This document shows positions 51,980 through 60,652 of a stretch of DNA of 64,000 nt, in pieces. The stretch's first letter is position 1; every line of letters starts with the position of its first letter. The position numbers were made by a program, and so were the translations under genes. The notes under the pieces were generated by a model. The model saw only the letters and a list, made by a program, of their open reading frames with translations. It did no database searches and was not told the origin of the DNA. This DNA comes from an uncultured Granulosicoccus sp. Lineage in GTDB: Bacteria > Pseudomonadota > Gammaproteobacteria > Granulosicoccales > Granulosicoccaceae. The stretch covers positions 558,001-622,000 of the forward strand of contig CANMQI010000001.1 in NCBI GenBank assembly GCA_947499955.1. Reading direction: 5' to 3'.

Positions 51980-52883
51980 CCAGCATCTCCGGCGCCGTGG
52001 TCTCGGGATCGTTCATATAACATTCGAACGGGAACACGGTCTTGGATACCTTCAGTTTCTGGTGTCGTGATTCGCTGATCAGCAAGGCCCAGGCATTGCC
52101 CAGGTGATGGTAAGGGCCGGTATGCACAACCTTCAGGGCGCTGCAGTCCGGTCGCCGGCCCGAGAGCAGCGGCGGCGTCACCTCGACCTGCCCCTGCGTG
52201 GGTATTGCCACGATGTATACGCAGGCGTCACGCTTGTAGTCCATGCGCTCGTAGAAGCAGAACGGATTGCCACCACTGCGGAATTTACGGCTTTGCTCCG
52301 CCCGATGGATCTGCTGGAAACTGCCCGCGACGGACTCGGCAATGCCGACCATCCCGGTGCTCGCCCGACAACCCACATAATCGCAACCATCGACCCTGAC
52401 CGTACCCACGAATTCGCTGTGCGACGGCACCGTTTCACATTCGATATAGTCCTTCAGCAAGGCCAGCCCGCGGCGGTAGTCCGACCGAATCATGCCGTTC
52501 ATGGTGTTTTTCATGAAGAACATGAAGAACGGCAGACGACTGTCCATGAACCAGCTGACGCGGGTGGTCGATGAATCCAGGGCCTCCAGGGTGAACCTTA
52601 CCCGGGCGAACGACTTGAAGGGTTTCAGAAATTGCAGATCACACTCGATCCGGTCCTCGGTCGTGGCGGTCAGGGTCATGCCACCGGCTCCCACCTTGTT
52701 GCCCACCCAGTCATAGCCGTGACCGGGCTGCCCGATGTCGCCTCGGTAGCTTACTCTCGTATCCGGTTCGAGATACAGCCACGGGGACCAGGCAGACCAG
52801 GTATGAAAGTTCACCAGTACCTCGTGAACATCCTGCCTTGACGCCGAAATATCGATGGATGCTTGAGCCGTGAGTGCGGGCAT
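51948..52883 (-). CDS. SRPBCC-fold protein fused to a GyrI-like ligand-binding domain
   Basis: A 311-residue cytoplasmic protein. Residues 1-150 look like a START/SRPBCC polyketide-cyclase-type domain (ASIDISASRQDVHEVLVNFHTWSAWSPWL, seen as VHEVLVNFHTWSAW; KVGAGGMTLTATTEDR; FKSFARVRFTLE). Residues 155-311 resemble the GyrI/AraC effector-binding domain (CDYVGCRASTGM, CVYIVAIPTQGQVEV, VVHTGPYHHLGNAW, TVFPFECYMNDPE). ATG 52883 has GGAGGA seven bases upstream, a strong choice. Both domains bind hydrophobic small molecules; the function is unknown. Its 3' end overlaps the fusion oxidoreductase gene by 32 bases on the opposite strand. Confidence 0.75.
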   Translation of the reverse strand: MPALTAQASIDISASRQDVHEVLVNFHTWSAWSPWLYLEPDTRVSYRGDIGQPGHGYDWVGNKVGAGGMTLTATTEDRIECDLQFLKPFKSFARVRFTLEALDSSTTRVSWFMDSRLPFFMFFMKNTMNGMIRSDYRRGLALLKDYIECETVPSHSEFVGTVRVDGCDYVGCRASTGMVGIAESVAGSFQQIHRAEQSRKFRSGGNPFCFYERMDYKRDACVYIVAIPTQGQVEVTPPLLSGRRPDCSALKVVHTGPYHHLGNAWALLISESRHQKLKVSKTVFPFECYMNDPETTAPEMLVTELFLPLQG

Positions 52884-53026
52884 GCTGATTCCTCCGAAGA
52901 ACGCTTCGCCCAGATTATCAAACAGAGGTGTCTGCGGTACAGCGATGCGATGGTATGTCGGCCCGGAAATGCCGCGTACCACACTGCAGAACTTCAGCAA
53001 AGCTGTCACCTCGCCGCTAGACGGAT

Positions 53027-54070
53027 GTGGATACTACGCAAAACTACTATCAGCTTCTGCATGTCCTGCCAGATGCGCCGGTGCCGGTAATCAAGGCCAG
53101 CTACCGCGCCATGATGCAGAAACTGCGGCACCATCCCGACCTGGGCGGTGATCCCGCCCTGGCACAGCTGCTGAACCTGGCTGCCGATACCCTGTGTGAT
53201 CCGGCCCGTCGTGCCCGGTACGACAGCCAGTTACAGGAGTCCGCCAGATTCGCCGCCGCTCAGGCTCAAGCGGCGCGGTCTGCCGCTGATGCCCGCAGGT
53301 CGGCCGAAAGCGCGGGAGGAAACCCCCGCCGGGAAGCCAGCGAACCGCACAGACCGAACTCGGCCCGTGAGTCAGCGAACGAATCGGCCCGTAAGCGGGC
53401 CGACGAGTCGGCGAATGCGTCGGCCGACGATTCATCGAGCAGCGCACGCACTGGCTCGGAAAATGGCTCGGAAAATGGCTCGGAAAATGGCTCGGAAAAT
53501 GACTCGGCCAATAGCTCACCTGGCAGCTCATCCAGCGATTCACCAGAACAGAAGGGTCCGCAGCCAGACGGGCACCGGCAACAACGCAGCGAAAGTCAGC
53601 CACCACAGGCAAGAACCAGCCTGCCTGCCCGCCCCCACTGTCTGTTCTGTGGGGCCACGCGTGCCCACGCACCGGCCAGACGCCAGCCTTACGGAGCCGG
53701 AAAACACTGCCTGCGATGTGCAGCACCGGCCGTTCCAATCGAGGAACTGCCAGAGTCGCTGTCCGATGAGCTCAGGCGCATCTACCGACATGACATGCAG
53801 GAGACAGTAACGCTCTGGTCACACTGGCCGAAGGACAAGGCCATGATCGGCACCCTGCAGGACCTGTCACTGGCAGGCTGCGCCGTCGGCTGCCAGCAGG
53901 AGCTGGCAGGCAATACGCTGGTGCTGCTGGAGACAAGCCTGTTGACAGCCATCTGCCAGGTTCGTTACTGCAAGCATGGACACGATTCAAATACCTGGCA
54001 GATCGGCCTGCAATTCAGGACCCTGGACATCAAGGCGCAACCGGGCACCGTGTTTTCCACGGTTGCCTGA
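53027..54070 (+). CDS. J-domain / zinc-ribbon / PilZ fusion protein
   Basis: A 347-residue protein. Residues 6-67 form a DnaJ J-domain with the HPD motif at 36-38, needed to stimulate the DnaK ATPase. Residues 70-200 are disordered, Ser/Ala/Asn/Arg-rich, with four GSEN repeats. Residues 205-231 carry CLFC and CLRC, a likely zinc ribbon. Residues 250-335 form a PilZ domain with both c-di-GMP-binding motifs: RRIYR (Arg250, Arg254) and DLSLAG (Asp279, Ser281, Gly284). It suggests a cyclic di-GMP-responsive co-chaperone. GTG 53027 has only a weak ribosome site; it is divergent from the SRPBCC gene. Confidence 0.88.
   Translation: MDTTQNYYQLLHVLPDAPVPVIKASYRAMMQKLRHHPDLGGDPALAQLLNLAADTLCDPARRARYDSQLQESARFAAAQAQAARSAADARRSAESAGGNPRREASEPHRPNSARESANESARKRADESANASADDSSSSARTGSENGSENGSENGSENDSANSSPGSSSSDSPEQKGPQPDGHRQQRSESQPPQARTSLPARPHCLFCGATRAHAPARRQPYGAGKHCLRCAAPAVPIEELPESLSDELRRIYRHDMQETVTLWSHWPKDKAMIGTLQDLSLAGCAVGCQQELAGNTLVLLETSLLTAICQVRYCKHGHDSNTWQIGLQFRTLDIKAQPGTVFSTVA
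53453..53500 (+). repeat. 12-bp tandem repeat encoding GSEN units
   Basis: Four perfect copies of GGCTCGGAAAAT (53453-53464, -53476, -53488, -53500) followed by a degenerate fifth, inside the linker of the J-domain protein. In-frame copy change would alter linker length only. Confidence 0.92.
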
Positions 54071-54077
54071 TGGCTCT

Positions 54078-54103
54078 GGCCGCCCGCAACATGCCGGGCG
54101 GCC
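54078..54103. terminator. Bidirectional terminator hairpin
   Basis: GGCCGCCCG (54078-54086) pairs perfectly with CGGGCGGCC (54095-54103) around an eight-base loop, between the convergent J-domain and nuclease genes. Confidence 0.8.
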
Positions 54104-54114
54104 GAGAATTCACA

Positions 54115-56580
54115 TCATGGCTTGGTCGTCAGCGACAGCGCGACCGCCGGTCCGGATACGCCCCGCGGATCTGACGCGACGACTTCATAGGTGTAGGCCG
54201 TGTTCGACTGCAATCCGGAGTCGAAATAACTACGCCCATCGTTGGTCGCCAGCAGTTGTCCGTCCCGCAACACCCGGTAGTCGAACACCTCACTGCTGCC
54301 TGCCGGAGGCTGCCAGAAAATCTCGAGCGCCGATGAGGAATACACCAGGCCGGTGAGACTGGCTACTTGCGCAGCTGCCGAGGAGGGGTACCCTGCAGCC
54401 GTCTGCAGACTGATGCTGCCTTGCGCGAGGGTGTTGCCCTGAGCGTCAAAGGCCGATACCTCATAGAGATAAAGGCTGCCGGGAATCAGCCCCTCCTGAA
54501 AGAAGCTGCGCCCATCATTGCCTGCTATCCGAACCCCGTCGCGCAGGATGTCGACACCGACCGGCGTTGTCTGCAGATTGTCGTAATGCCAGAACAATTC
54601 CAGTGCGGTACTGGAGTACACCGCCCCGCTCAGGGCCAGTGTACCGACTGGCGCCGTGTCGCTCATGTCGAGCCGAACAAGTACCGGCTCATGGTCACTG
54701 GCAACCGTGGAACTGAACAATCGCGGGAAGTCGACGTTGACATTGACGTAATCCGCCTGCGCTCCCTCCAGCAATGATTCGGTCACGAACACATGGTCCA
54801 GTGCCTGCGCATTACCCTCGAAATTGTACGAGTACGCCTGAGCCCCGGGTACGGTCTCGATGAGATTGTGCAGCAGTCGTGTACCACTGGCCGCGGGCAG
54901 CACATCACTGAGTTCATCCGTGAACTGGAAGGTGTTCAAGTCACCCAATACCACGACCCTGGCATCCGGATCCTGCTCAAGGACGGTTGCCACCCGTTCA
55001 TGCATGGCCAGGGCCTGCGCCGCCCGCGCCGCTTCGCCCGCCTGAATGAAGGGTTGTGGACCACCAAAGATGGGGCTTGAGCCGAACCGCGAGGAAAAGT
55101 GGTTGTTGTACAGCGTGATCCGATTGCCGTTGAAGTCGAACACAGCCTCCAGCGGATCGCGCGAGGTGTTGAATGCATCGGGCACGCTGGAACCGTGCTC
55201 GGCAAGTTCCTCTCGAGTTATCCCCTGATAGCCGAGTAGCGTGACTCGTTCTGGATTGTATAGATAGGCATTGCGAATGTTACCCAGCGACGCACCGCCA
55301 AAGGTGTCGATGTCCTCGCGGTTGTCATCGCTTGTCTCGACCAGCGGGTCCACATTGACGAAGGCATACGCTGGACCGCCCTGCTCCTCGATGGCATCAG
55401 CCAATGCCTGCAAGGTAGCGGATGCATCCAGTACACCCGCACAGCCAGAGGTATCGTCGCTGCTGCAGTCGCCGATATCACCGTTATTATCCTGCACTTC
55501 CTGCAAGGCAATGATGTCCGGCCCGTTGAGTGAGTCGACAATCTGTCGGGCAATGACCTGTCGCTGCTCGGCATCGGCGTCCACGGCACTGAGATTGAGC
55601 ACGTTGTAGCTTGCCAGCAGCAAGTCGGATTCGCTTCCCATCAGGACACTGCGTTCGGCCTGCAGAGCGCCATCGGCAACACTCACTGGTCCGAGCGCGT
55701 TGACCTCGTAGTTACCGAAGCTGTATCCCATGACACCGGTGACGCTCTCCAGCGTATCGCCCACCTTGATGGCCGGGTAATCGGTGCTGCCGTACAGCGT
55801 ACCGTCGAACTGGATCTGGATACGTTCCGGGTTCTGATCACCACGATTTGCCGGATGCGGTTGCAGCAGGATGGCACCGCGCTCACTCAGGGCTTCCACC
55901 GGTTTCACCAGAGCGCCACGATCGGCCAGCACAACGACTTCGGCACTGAAGCGGCCAAACTGGCGTACGCCCGACACGGCCACGGGCTGCGCGACAGTGA
56001 CCAGCATGCCTTCAAGCGACTCCATGAAATCGATGGCATCGGTTTCCGGATTGAACGGCGTCGCTGCCGCATCGGCCGCCAGTTGCAGATTGATATCCAC
56101 AAGCGTTTCGCTGTCGCTGATCACGATGCTCGACGAAGGGTGCCGTCCCGCCAGCCCCAGCACGACTGGCGCTGGCAGCTCGGCCTCGGCCTCACGGCTC
56201 AGCTCCTCCACCTCGATCAGCGTCGTGGTTGACAGATTGCCGCTCGACACACCACCGCCGATGATCTCCGCAACCGTGGCCCGCAGCACCAGACTGGTGC
56301 CGACCGGTGGCTGCTCGCCACTGTTGGAAACAAAGATGCCGTCGGAGGTCGCCGGATTGTCATCGCCCAGCGCGTCCTGCAGATAGTAGCCGTTGAAAGC
56401 GGCGGCAGTGACCACACCGCAGGTTTCCACACTCTGCCCCTGCAGTGCCGAGACGTGGGAGGCCCCCTGTATGTCGAAGATCGGAGTGCCTTCACTGCAT
56501 TGCCCGGCAGCCCGTAACGAAGGCACCCAGGCGGCCGCAGCCAGCAATAGAAATGATGTTGGAACGTAATACTGTTTCAT
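54115..56580 (-). CDS. Secreted endonuclease/exonuclease/phosphatase-family nuclease with FnIII repeats
   Basis: An 821-residue exported protein, probably an extracellular DNase of the ExeM/NucH type used for DNA scavenging or biofilm turnover. A signal peptide ends near LRAAGQC. Residues 30-300 hold OB-like regions (CGVVTAAAFNGYYLQDALGDDNPATSDGIFV, seen as GYYLQDALGDDNPATSDG). The EEP catalytic domain lies at about 315-640: LASYNVLNL, IALQEVQD, VLGDLNTFQ and SDHEPVLVRL carry the metal and catalytic residues. Two fibronectin type III-like repeats follow (each with SGAVYSSTALELFW-like start and NDGRSFF/NDGRSYF). No sorting motif or RTX repeat is seen, so the export route past the outer membrane is unclear. 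Confidence 0.88.
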   Translation of the reverse strand: MKQYYVPTSFLLLAAAAWVPSLRAAGQCSEGTPIFDIQGASHVSALQGQSVETCGVVTAAAFNGYYLQDALGDDNPATSDGIFVSNSGEQPPVGTSLVLRATVAEIIGGGVSSGNLSTTTLIEVEELSREAEAELPAPVVLGLAGRHPSSSIVISDSETLVDINLQLAADAAATPFNPETDAIDFMESLEGMLVTVAQPVAVSGVRQFGRFSAEVVVLADRGALVKPVEALSERGAILLQPHPANRGDQNPERIQIQFDGTLYGSTDYPAIKVGDTLESVTGVMGYSFGNYEVNALGPVSVADGALQAERSVLMGSESDLLLASYNVLNLSAVDADAEQRQVIARQIVDSLNGPDIIALQEVQDNNGDIGDCSSDDTSGCAGVLDASATLQALADAIEEQGGPAYAFVNVDPLVETSDDNREDIDTFGGASLGNIRNAYLYNPERVTLLGYQGITREELAEHGSSVPDAFNTSRDPLEAVFDFNGNRITLYNNHFSSRFGSSPIFGGPQPFIQAGEAARAAQALAMHERVATVLEQDPDARVVVLGDLNTFQFTDELSDVLPAASGTRLLHNLIETVPGAQAYSYNFEGNAQALDHVFVTESLLEGAQADYVNVNVDFPRLFSSTVASDHEPVLVRLDMSDTAPVGTLALSGAVYSSTALELFWHYDNLQTTPVGVDILRDGVRIAGNDGRSFFQEGLIPGSLYLYEVSAFDAQGNTLAQGSISLQTAAGYPSSAAAQVASLTGLVYSSSALEIFWQPPAGSSEVFDYRVLRDGQLLATNDGRSYFDSGLQSNTAYTYEVVASDPRGVSGPAVALSLTTKP

Positions 56581-56738
56581 CCGTTTTCTCCCTCGCAGCC
56601 AGCCGGATTCTGATCCGGATACACCATGATGCCCAAATCGGCAGCAATAGCCTACGAAGACGTCGTGTCAGCGACATGACCGGGTGTATCATCGGCCGCT
56701 CGGAAACGTCATCAACAACCTACAGAAGAGACAAGACG

Positions 56739-57083
56739 ATGAGCATTACCCGGATGGACTCCAACCACCGCATGACACAGATCGTGGTACACGGCGATAC
56801 CGTCTACCTGGCAGGCCAGGTGGCCAAGGGCGACACGGTCGCCGAGCAGTCAGCCGGCATTCTGGCTCAGATCGATGCTCTGCTGGCCAAGGCAGGTACC
56901 GACAAGTCCAAGGTACTGACAACCACGATCTGGTTGTGCAGCATGGACGACTTTGCCGAAGTCAATGAAGTCTGGGATGCCTGGATCGATCCGGCCAACC
57001 CACCGGCTCGCGCCTGTGTGGAATCACCCAGACTGGCAACGGCTGAATTCAGAGTCGAAATGATGGTGGTTGCGGCGAAGTAA
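56739..57083 (+). CDS. RidA-family enamine/imine deaminase
   Basis: A 114-residue stand-alone Rid protein that hydrolyses reactive enamines and imines released by PLP enzymes. The catalytic Arg is present (Arg91 in PPARACVES) and the closing FRVEMMVVAA strand carries the family Glu; YLAGQVAKG matches the usual SGQ region. It therefore probably has the activity that the fused Rid domain at 50480 lacks. ATG 56739 follows an AGAAGAG site; longer upstream frames are not supported. It is divergent from the nuclease and stands alone. Confidence 0.9.
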   Translation: MSITRMDSNHRMTQIVVHGDTVYLAGQVAKGDTVAEQSAGILAQIDALLAKAGTDKSKVLTTTIWLCSMDDFAEVNEVWDAWIDPANPPARACVESPRLATAEFRVEMMVVAAK

Positions 57084-57092
57084 GCCGCAGTG

Positions 57093-57120
57093 GCGCTGCC
57101 GCACGAAACGTGCGGCGCGC
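57093..57120. terminator. Terminator hairpin after ridA-like gene
   Basis: GCCGCACG-AAA-CGTGCGGC (57098-57116) is a perfect stem with a three-base loop, extended by flanking GCGC pairs to 57093-57120. It lies between two convergent genes, so it may serve both. Confidence 0.8.
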
Positions 57121-57142
57121 TGCATGAACCGTCAGCTGTCCT

Positions 57143-57715
57143 TCAGCTGGCAGCAGCCTGCAAGGGCACCCATCCCAGTGAACGGGATGCAGGCTGCACC
57201 GACTCGTTCGCCGTGCCTTTTTCCGCGGCCATGTTGACCTTGACCCACAGGCCCAGCTTGTTGCAGACACAGGCATCCACCACCTGCAAGGTTGCATTCC
57301 AGACCGAGTCGCGCAAGCGCTCGCCGCTGGGTGCCTGGTAGACAACACCATCCCAATCCCCCACCAGCCTTGTCATCGCATTCATGACCAGGAAGGCGTA
57401 CGGCTTGTAGGTGAGTGAATCATCGTGCGTCACCCATTCCAGTGAACTCTCGGCACCGCTATCCAATACGTCGAAGGTCATGTCCGGCGTATCCGCATCA
57501 TTGGCCGCCAGATCGTCCAGGTAGACTCGCTCTCTGGAATCGACCTGATACTGAATCTGGTCATCTTCACCGTGGCTGAATTCATAGACTGCCGTGCGAA
57601 ATTCACGCGTGCCGTCAAAACCGAACAGCTGGCCGACAGCCCGACGCGGGTCTGCATGACGCGAATCGAGTTGAACCGGTGTAAACGGGAGCGTACTGGA
57701 GAGTTGTATTTTCAT
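57143..57715 (-). CDS. Conserved-looking protein of unknown function
   Basis: A 190-residue soluble protein that I do not recognise. It has no signal peptide or membrane segment. Visible features: a central acidic stretch (AANDADTPDMTFDVLDSGAESS, partly DADTPDMTFDVLD), a WVTHDDSLTYKPYAFLVMNAMTRLVGDWDG region (seen as TYKPYAFLVMNAM), and a CVC pair near VVDACVCNKLGLW. Codon use and composition look like the neighbours', supporting a real gene. It has a long untranslated region upstream and converges with the RidA gene. Confidence 0.6.
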   Translation of the reverse strand: MKIQLSSTLPFTPVQLDSRHADPRRAVGQLFGFDGTREFRTAVYEFSHGEDDQIQYQVDSRERVYLDDLAANDADTPDMTFDVLDSGAESSLEWVTHDDSLTYKPYAFLVMNAMTRLVGDWDGVVYQAPSGERLRDSVWNATLQVVDACVCNKLGLWVKVNMAAEKGTANESVQPASRSLGWVPLQAAAS

Positions 57716-58134
57716 GTATCCAAATCGGAAGGCGACTGTTCGTTACCGTCATTGAACGACAGTTGCGGGCCAGACTGAGGGTTGAATATAGTTCGAATTC
57801 TGATCAATTATGTTCAGGCAGAGAAGAAAACAGGATATACGGGCACAATAATGAGAATTAACAAAATGCTGACACATGGCACTAGCCAAACCGCCCAGTG
57901 CTGCTGGTACACTGGAGTCAAGCGCTCTTGACAGCTTGTCTGTCGCAGAATCACGTGTCATTCTGGCTAGACTATAGACCAGTATCCGGCATTATCACAT
58001 CGCTTACAGTGTTCTGGATGGCCTGCTTTTTGCCCTGATCATCCGGTGGCCTTGCCGTTTTCACGGCTATCCACTTCAGCACTTGCGGTCTTTGTATTCC
58101 TGCCAACAACAGTACCTGGAAATTTGCATCCACT
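57716..58134. other. Divergent intergenic region
   Basis: 419 bases, AT-richer than its surroundings between 57780 and 57880, with no supportable gene. A hairpin-like repeat, ACTGT/ACAGT with CGTT/AACG (57736-57765), lies 20 bases upstream of the unknown gene. A TTGACA box at 57928-57933 has no good -10 partner. The transporter ATG at 58135 has no obvious ribosome site. Confidence 0.4.
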
Positions 58135-59988
58135 ATGACCGAGACGGTAGTCCTAACGGCGGAAATGGCAATCGTGCTGTTCTTGCTTGCCGCCACGGTC
58201 TACCTGTTTGCGTTCTCGGTTGTGCGGGTCGATGTCGCCGCCCTGATCATCATGGTCACGCTCGGCCTGGTTTCCCGTGTCCCCGGCCTGGACCCCATCC
58301 TCAACCTGACGGAACTGTTCTCCGGGTTTTCGAGTAATGCCGTCATATCGATCATCGGCGTGATGATCATCGGCAAGGGCCTGGACAAGACCGGGCTCAT
58401 GGGTAAATTGGCCCAGCTGATACTCTCCATCGGTGGCAAGACGGAAAGTCGTATCAGCCCGCTCATGTCGGGTATTGCGGCTCTGGCTTCCAGTTTCATG
58501 CAGAACATCGGCGTTGCCGCCCTGTTTCTCCCCGTCGTCAGTCGAGTCTCCACGCGTACCGGCATTCCCATGAGCCGCCTGTTGATGCCGGTGGGCTTCT
58601 GCATCATTCTGGGCGGCACGGCCACCATGATCGGCTCCAGTCCGCTGATCCTGCTCAATGATCTGCTGCTCTCATCCAACCAGCAGTTGCCTGCCGACCA
58701 GCAAATGGAAAGCTTCGGACTGTTTTCAGTCTTGCCTATCGGTATCGCCCTGAGCATTACCGGCGTGCTCTATTTCGTTCTGGCAGGACGATTCGTACTG
58801 CCCAAGAACGATCCGGACTCCAACCGAACGTCACGAACGGATGACTACTTCCAGAGCCTCTATGGCATCAGTGGTGACCTGCTGGAGGCGCAAGTCACGG
58901 TTGACAGCCCCATGGTCGGCCTGAGCATCCACCAGATCGAGGAAACCTACGAGAACACGCCATTCATCCTGGCACTGTACAGCGGTGATGTCGTGAAGAT
59001 CCCGCCTGACCGGGAAGAGACAGTCTGGGTGAATACCCGCCTGGGCCTGCTGGGTGATCCCGAAGAAGTCGCCGCCTTCTGCAAGGAGTATCACTGGACG
59101 CTGCGTGGTGAACCGGATCGGTTTGCCAAGGTACTCAACCAGCAGTACAGCGGTATCGGTGAAGTGGTCATACCGCCCGCATCGACGCTGGTCGGCAAGG
59201 CCATTGGCGAGATCAAGCCTCGGCGCAACTTTGGCGCCAACATCCTGCAGATCTACCGTGCCGATCATGTCATCAAGAGCGGCTTTCGCGACACCATTCT
59301 GCAAGCCGGTGACACCCTGGTGGTGCACTCCAGCTGGAAGGATCTGAACAAGCTCAAGAGCAACCGGGATGTGGTTGTGGCCACCGATGTCAAATACGAA
59401 GACATTCGTACCAACAAGCTGCAGCCGGCAATCATCTTCTTCGTACTGTCGCTGGTCCTGTTTCTGCTCACCGACACGCTTTCCATCTCGCTTCTTGCCG
59501 GCGCGTTGGGCATGATCCTGTCCGGGGTACTGACCATCGACGAAGCCTACGACGCGGTCAGCCTGCAAACGGTCTTCCTGCTCGCCTGCCTGATACCACT
59601 GGGCATTGCCGTCGATCATTCGGGCGCTGCCATCTGGATCGCCAATCACCTGTTGACCGTCATTGGCGATGTGCCGATCTGGGTCATGCAGGTTGTCATC
59701 GCCGGCCTGGCAACCTTCTTCACGCTGGTCATGTCGAACATCGGCGCTACCGTGCTACTGGTGCCGCTGGCCGTCAACATTGCCGTCACCATTGGAGCGG
59801 ACCCTGCCATGTTCGCTCTGACAGTGGCCATTTCCACCTCCAACGCCTTTCTGATTCCGACCAATCAGGTCAATGCCCTGATCATGGGTCCAGGCGGCTA
59901 CAGCGTGGCTGATTTCATGCGCGTGGGCGGCATCATGACCGTGTTGTACCTGGTCGTCAGCCTGCTGGTCATGAATATCTTCATGTAA
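58135..59988 (+). CDS. SLC13-type (DASS) anion transporter with RCK_C domains
   Basis: A 617-residue inner-membrane transporter of the divalent anion/sodium symporter group, for sulfate, dicarboxylates or similar anions. Eleven or so helices flank a soluble middle part (about residues 240-415) made of two TrkA C-terminal-type regions (VTVDSPMVGLSIHQIEE; VVIPPASTLVGKAIGEI). Both helical halves hold the family's repeated pattern: SSFMQNIGVAALFLP with TATMIGSSP in the first, and LVMSNIGATVLLVP with TSNAFLIPTNQVNALI in the second. The regulatory RCK_C inserts are usual for the bacterial sulfate-type branch. It stands alone on the plus strand. Confidence 0.9.
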   Translation: MTETVVLTAEMAIVLFLLAATVYLFAFSVVRVDVAALIIMVTLGLVSRVPGLDPILNLTELFSGFSSNAVISIIGVMIIGKGLDKTGLMGKLAQLILSIGGKTESRISPLMSGIAALASSFMQNIGVAALFLPVVSRVSTRTGIPMSRLLMPVGFCIILGGTATMIGSSPLILLNDLLLSSNQQLPADQQMESFGLFSVLPIGIALSITGVLYFVLAGRFVLPKNDPDSNRTSRTDDYFQSLYGISGDLLEAQVTVDSPMVGLSIHQIEETYENTPFILALYSGDVVKIPPDREETVWVNTRLGLLGDPEEVAAFCKEYHWTLRGEPDRFAKVLNQQYSGIGEVVIPPASTLVGKAIGEIKPRRNFGANILQIYRADHVIKSGFRDTILQAGDTLVVHSSWKDLNKLKSNRDVVVATDVKYEDIRTNKLQPAIIFFVLSLVLFLLTDTLSISLLAGALGMILSGVLTIDEAYDAVSLQTVFLLACLIPLGIAVDHSGAAIWIANHLLTVIGDVPIWVMQVVIAGLATFFTLVMSNIGATVLLVPLAVNIAVTIGADPAMFALTVAISTSNAFLIPTNQVNALIMGPGGYSVADFMRVGGIMTVLYLVVSLLVMNIFM

Positions 59989-60111
59989 ACAGTTCTCTCG
60001 CCTGCCGGGTCTTGCCCTGAGGGAATGCGTTTACACGCGGCGTGTTACGCCGGACTTCCCCGAAACGTCGCATCCAGCTAACTCCTGTCGTTTTCAGCGC
60101 TTGTCAGGTGC

Positions 60112-60140
60112 TTGACCCGGGCTTCGCCCCAGTCGATATT
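60112..60140 (+). promoter_or_regulatory. Candidate sigma-70 promoter for the 83-residue protein
   Basis: TTGACC (60112-60117), a 17-base spacer and GATATT (60135-60140). The predicted start of transcription leaves a leader of about 30 bases before GGAG and the ATG. Confidence 0.5.
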
Positions 60141-60177
60141 GCATCCGTGCGAGCGCACATTTTCTTGGAGTATGGAC

Positions 60178-60429
60178 ATGGGAAAAACCTACAAAACGCT
60201 GCCCGACGAATATTTCATCGATGACTTCTCCAGCTATGACCTGGACGAAGTCGAACTGGATGACGAAATCGATTCCTTGCTGCTGGACACTTCCGCCAAG
60301 CGGCGTAAAAACAGACGCAGCAGACGAGGCAGTCTCGACAGACAGACGTCTCAAGGCTCGCAGCGTTTACCGTCAGACTGGTTTGACACCGACAATTTCA
60401 ACAGCGGCACCCGCCACCACTGGCGCTAG
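60178..60429 (+). CDS. Small highly charged protein of unknown function
   Basis: An 83-residue protein with an unusual charge split. Residues 8-40 are strongly acidic (DEYFIDDFSSYDLDEVELDD then EIDSLLLD), residues 42-55 strongly basic (AKRRKNRRSRRGSLDR), and the C-terminus polar with Trp near the end (HHWR). ATG 60178 is preferred over ATG 60172 because GGAG ends seven bases before it. A good promoter precedes it and a strong hairpin follows at 60489. I do not recognise it; the acidic-basic design could suit a nucleic-acid or ribosome-associated role, but that is a guess. Confidence 0.65.
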   Translation: MGKTYKTLPDEYFIDDFSSYDLDEVELDDEIDSLLLDTSAKRRKNRRSRRGSLDRQTSQGSQRLPSDWFDTDNFNSGTRHHWR

Positions 60430-60488
60430 GGAAACGGCAGAAAACAGCATGACCCGGTACGTGACAGCCATGAAGTAACACTACCGGT

Positions 60489-60534
60489 CCGGCCTCCAGG
60501 AACAGCTTGCAGGGCTGAATTCCGACGAGGCCGG
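60489..60534 (+). terminator. Strong compound hairpin downstream of the small charged protein
   Basis: CCGGCCTC (60489-60496) pairs with GAGGCCGG (60527-60534), enclosing GGAACAGC (60499-60506) paired with GCTG-AA-TTCC (60514-60523). There is no T-run. It may terminate the small gene or be the first helix of a structured RNA. Confidence 0.7.
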
Positions 60535-60564
60535 CCCGTCAGCCACCACCTGCCCATTCGACTA

Positions 60565-60617
60565 GTGGTTTGATCGGAAGATTCGCTGAGTATCACCTTG
60601 TGTCCCGATCGAACCAC
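60565..60617 (+). ncRNA. Second helix of a hairpin-rich intergenic region
   Basis: GTGGTTTGATCGG (60565-60577) pairs over 13 positions (one G-U) with CCGATCGAACCAC (60605-60617), leaving a 27-base loop. Together with the hairpins at 60489-60534 and 60653-60695 it forms a 200-base structured stretch. Labelled as a candidate RNA element only. Confidence 0.4.
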
Positions 60618-60652
60618 CGGCGGGCAGCTGGCTTGAACCCACAGCAACCTGA

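Noticed and set aside
57928-57956. TTGACA upstream of the SLC13-type transporter as a promoter
   Set aside because: The -10 region at 17 bases reads TCACGT, a poor match, so it was only noted in the intergenic entry.
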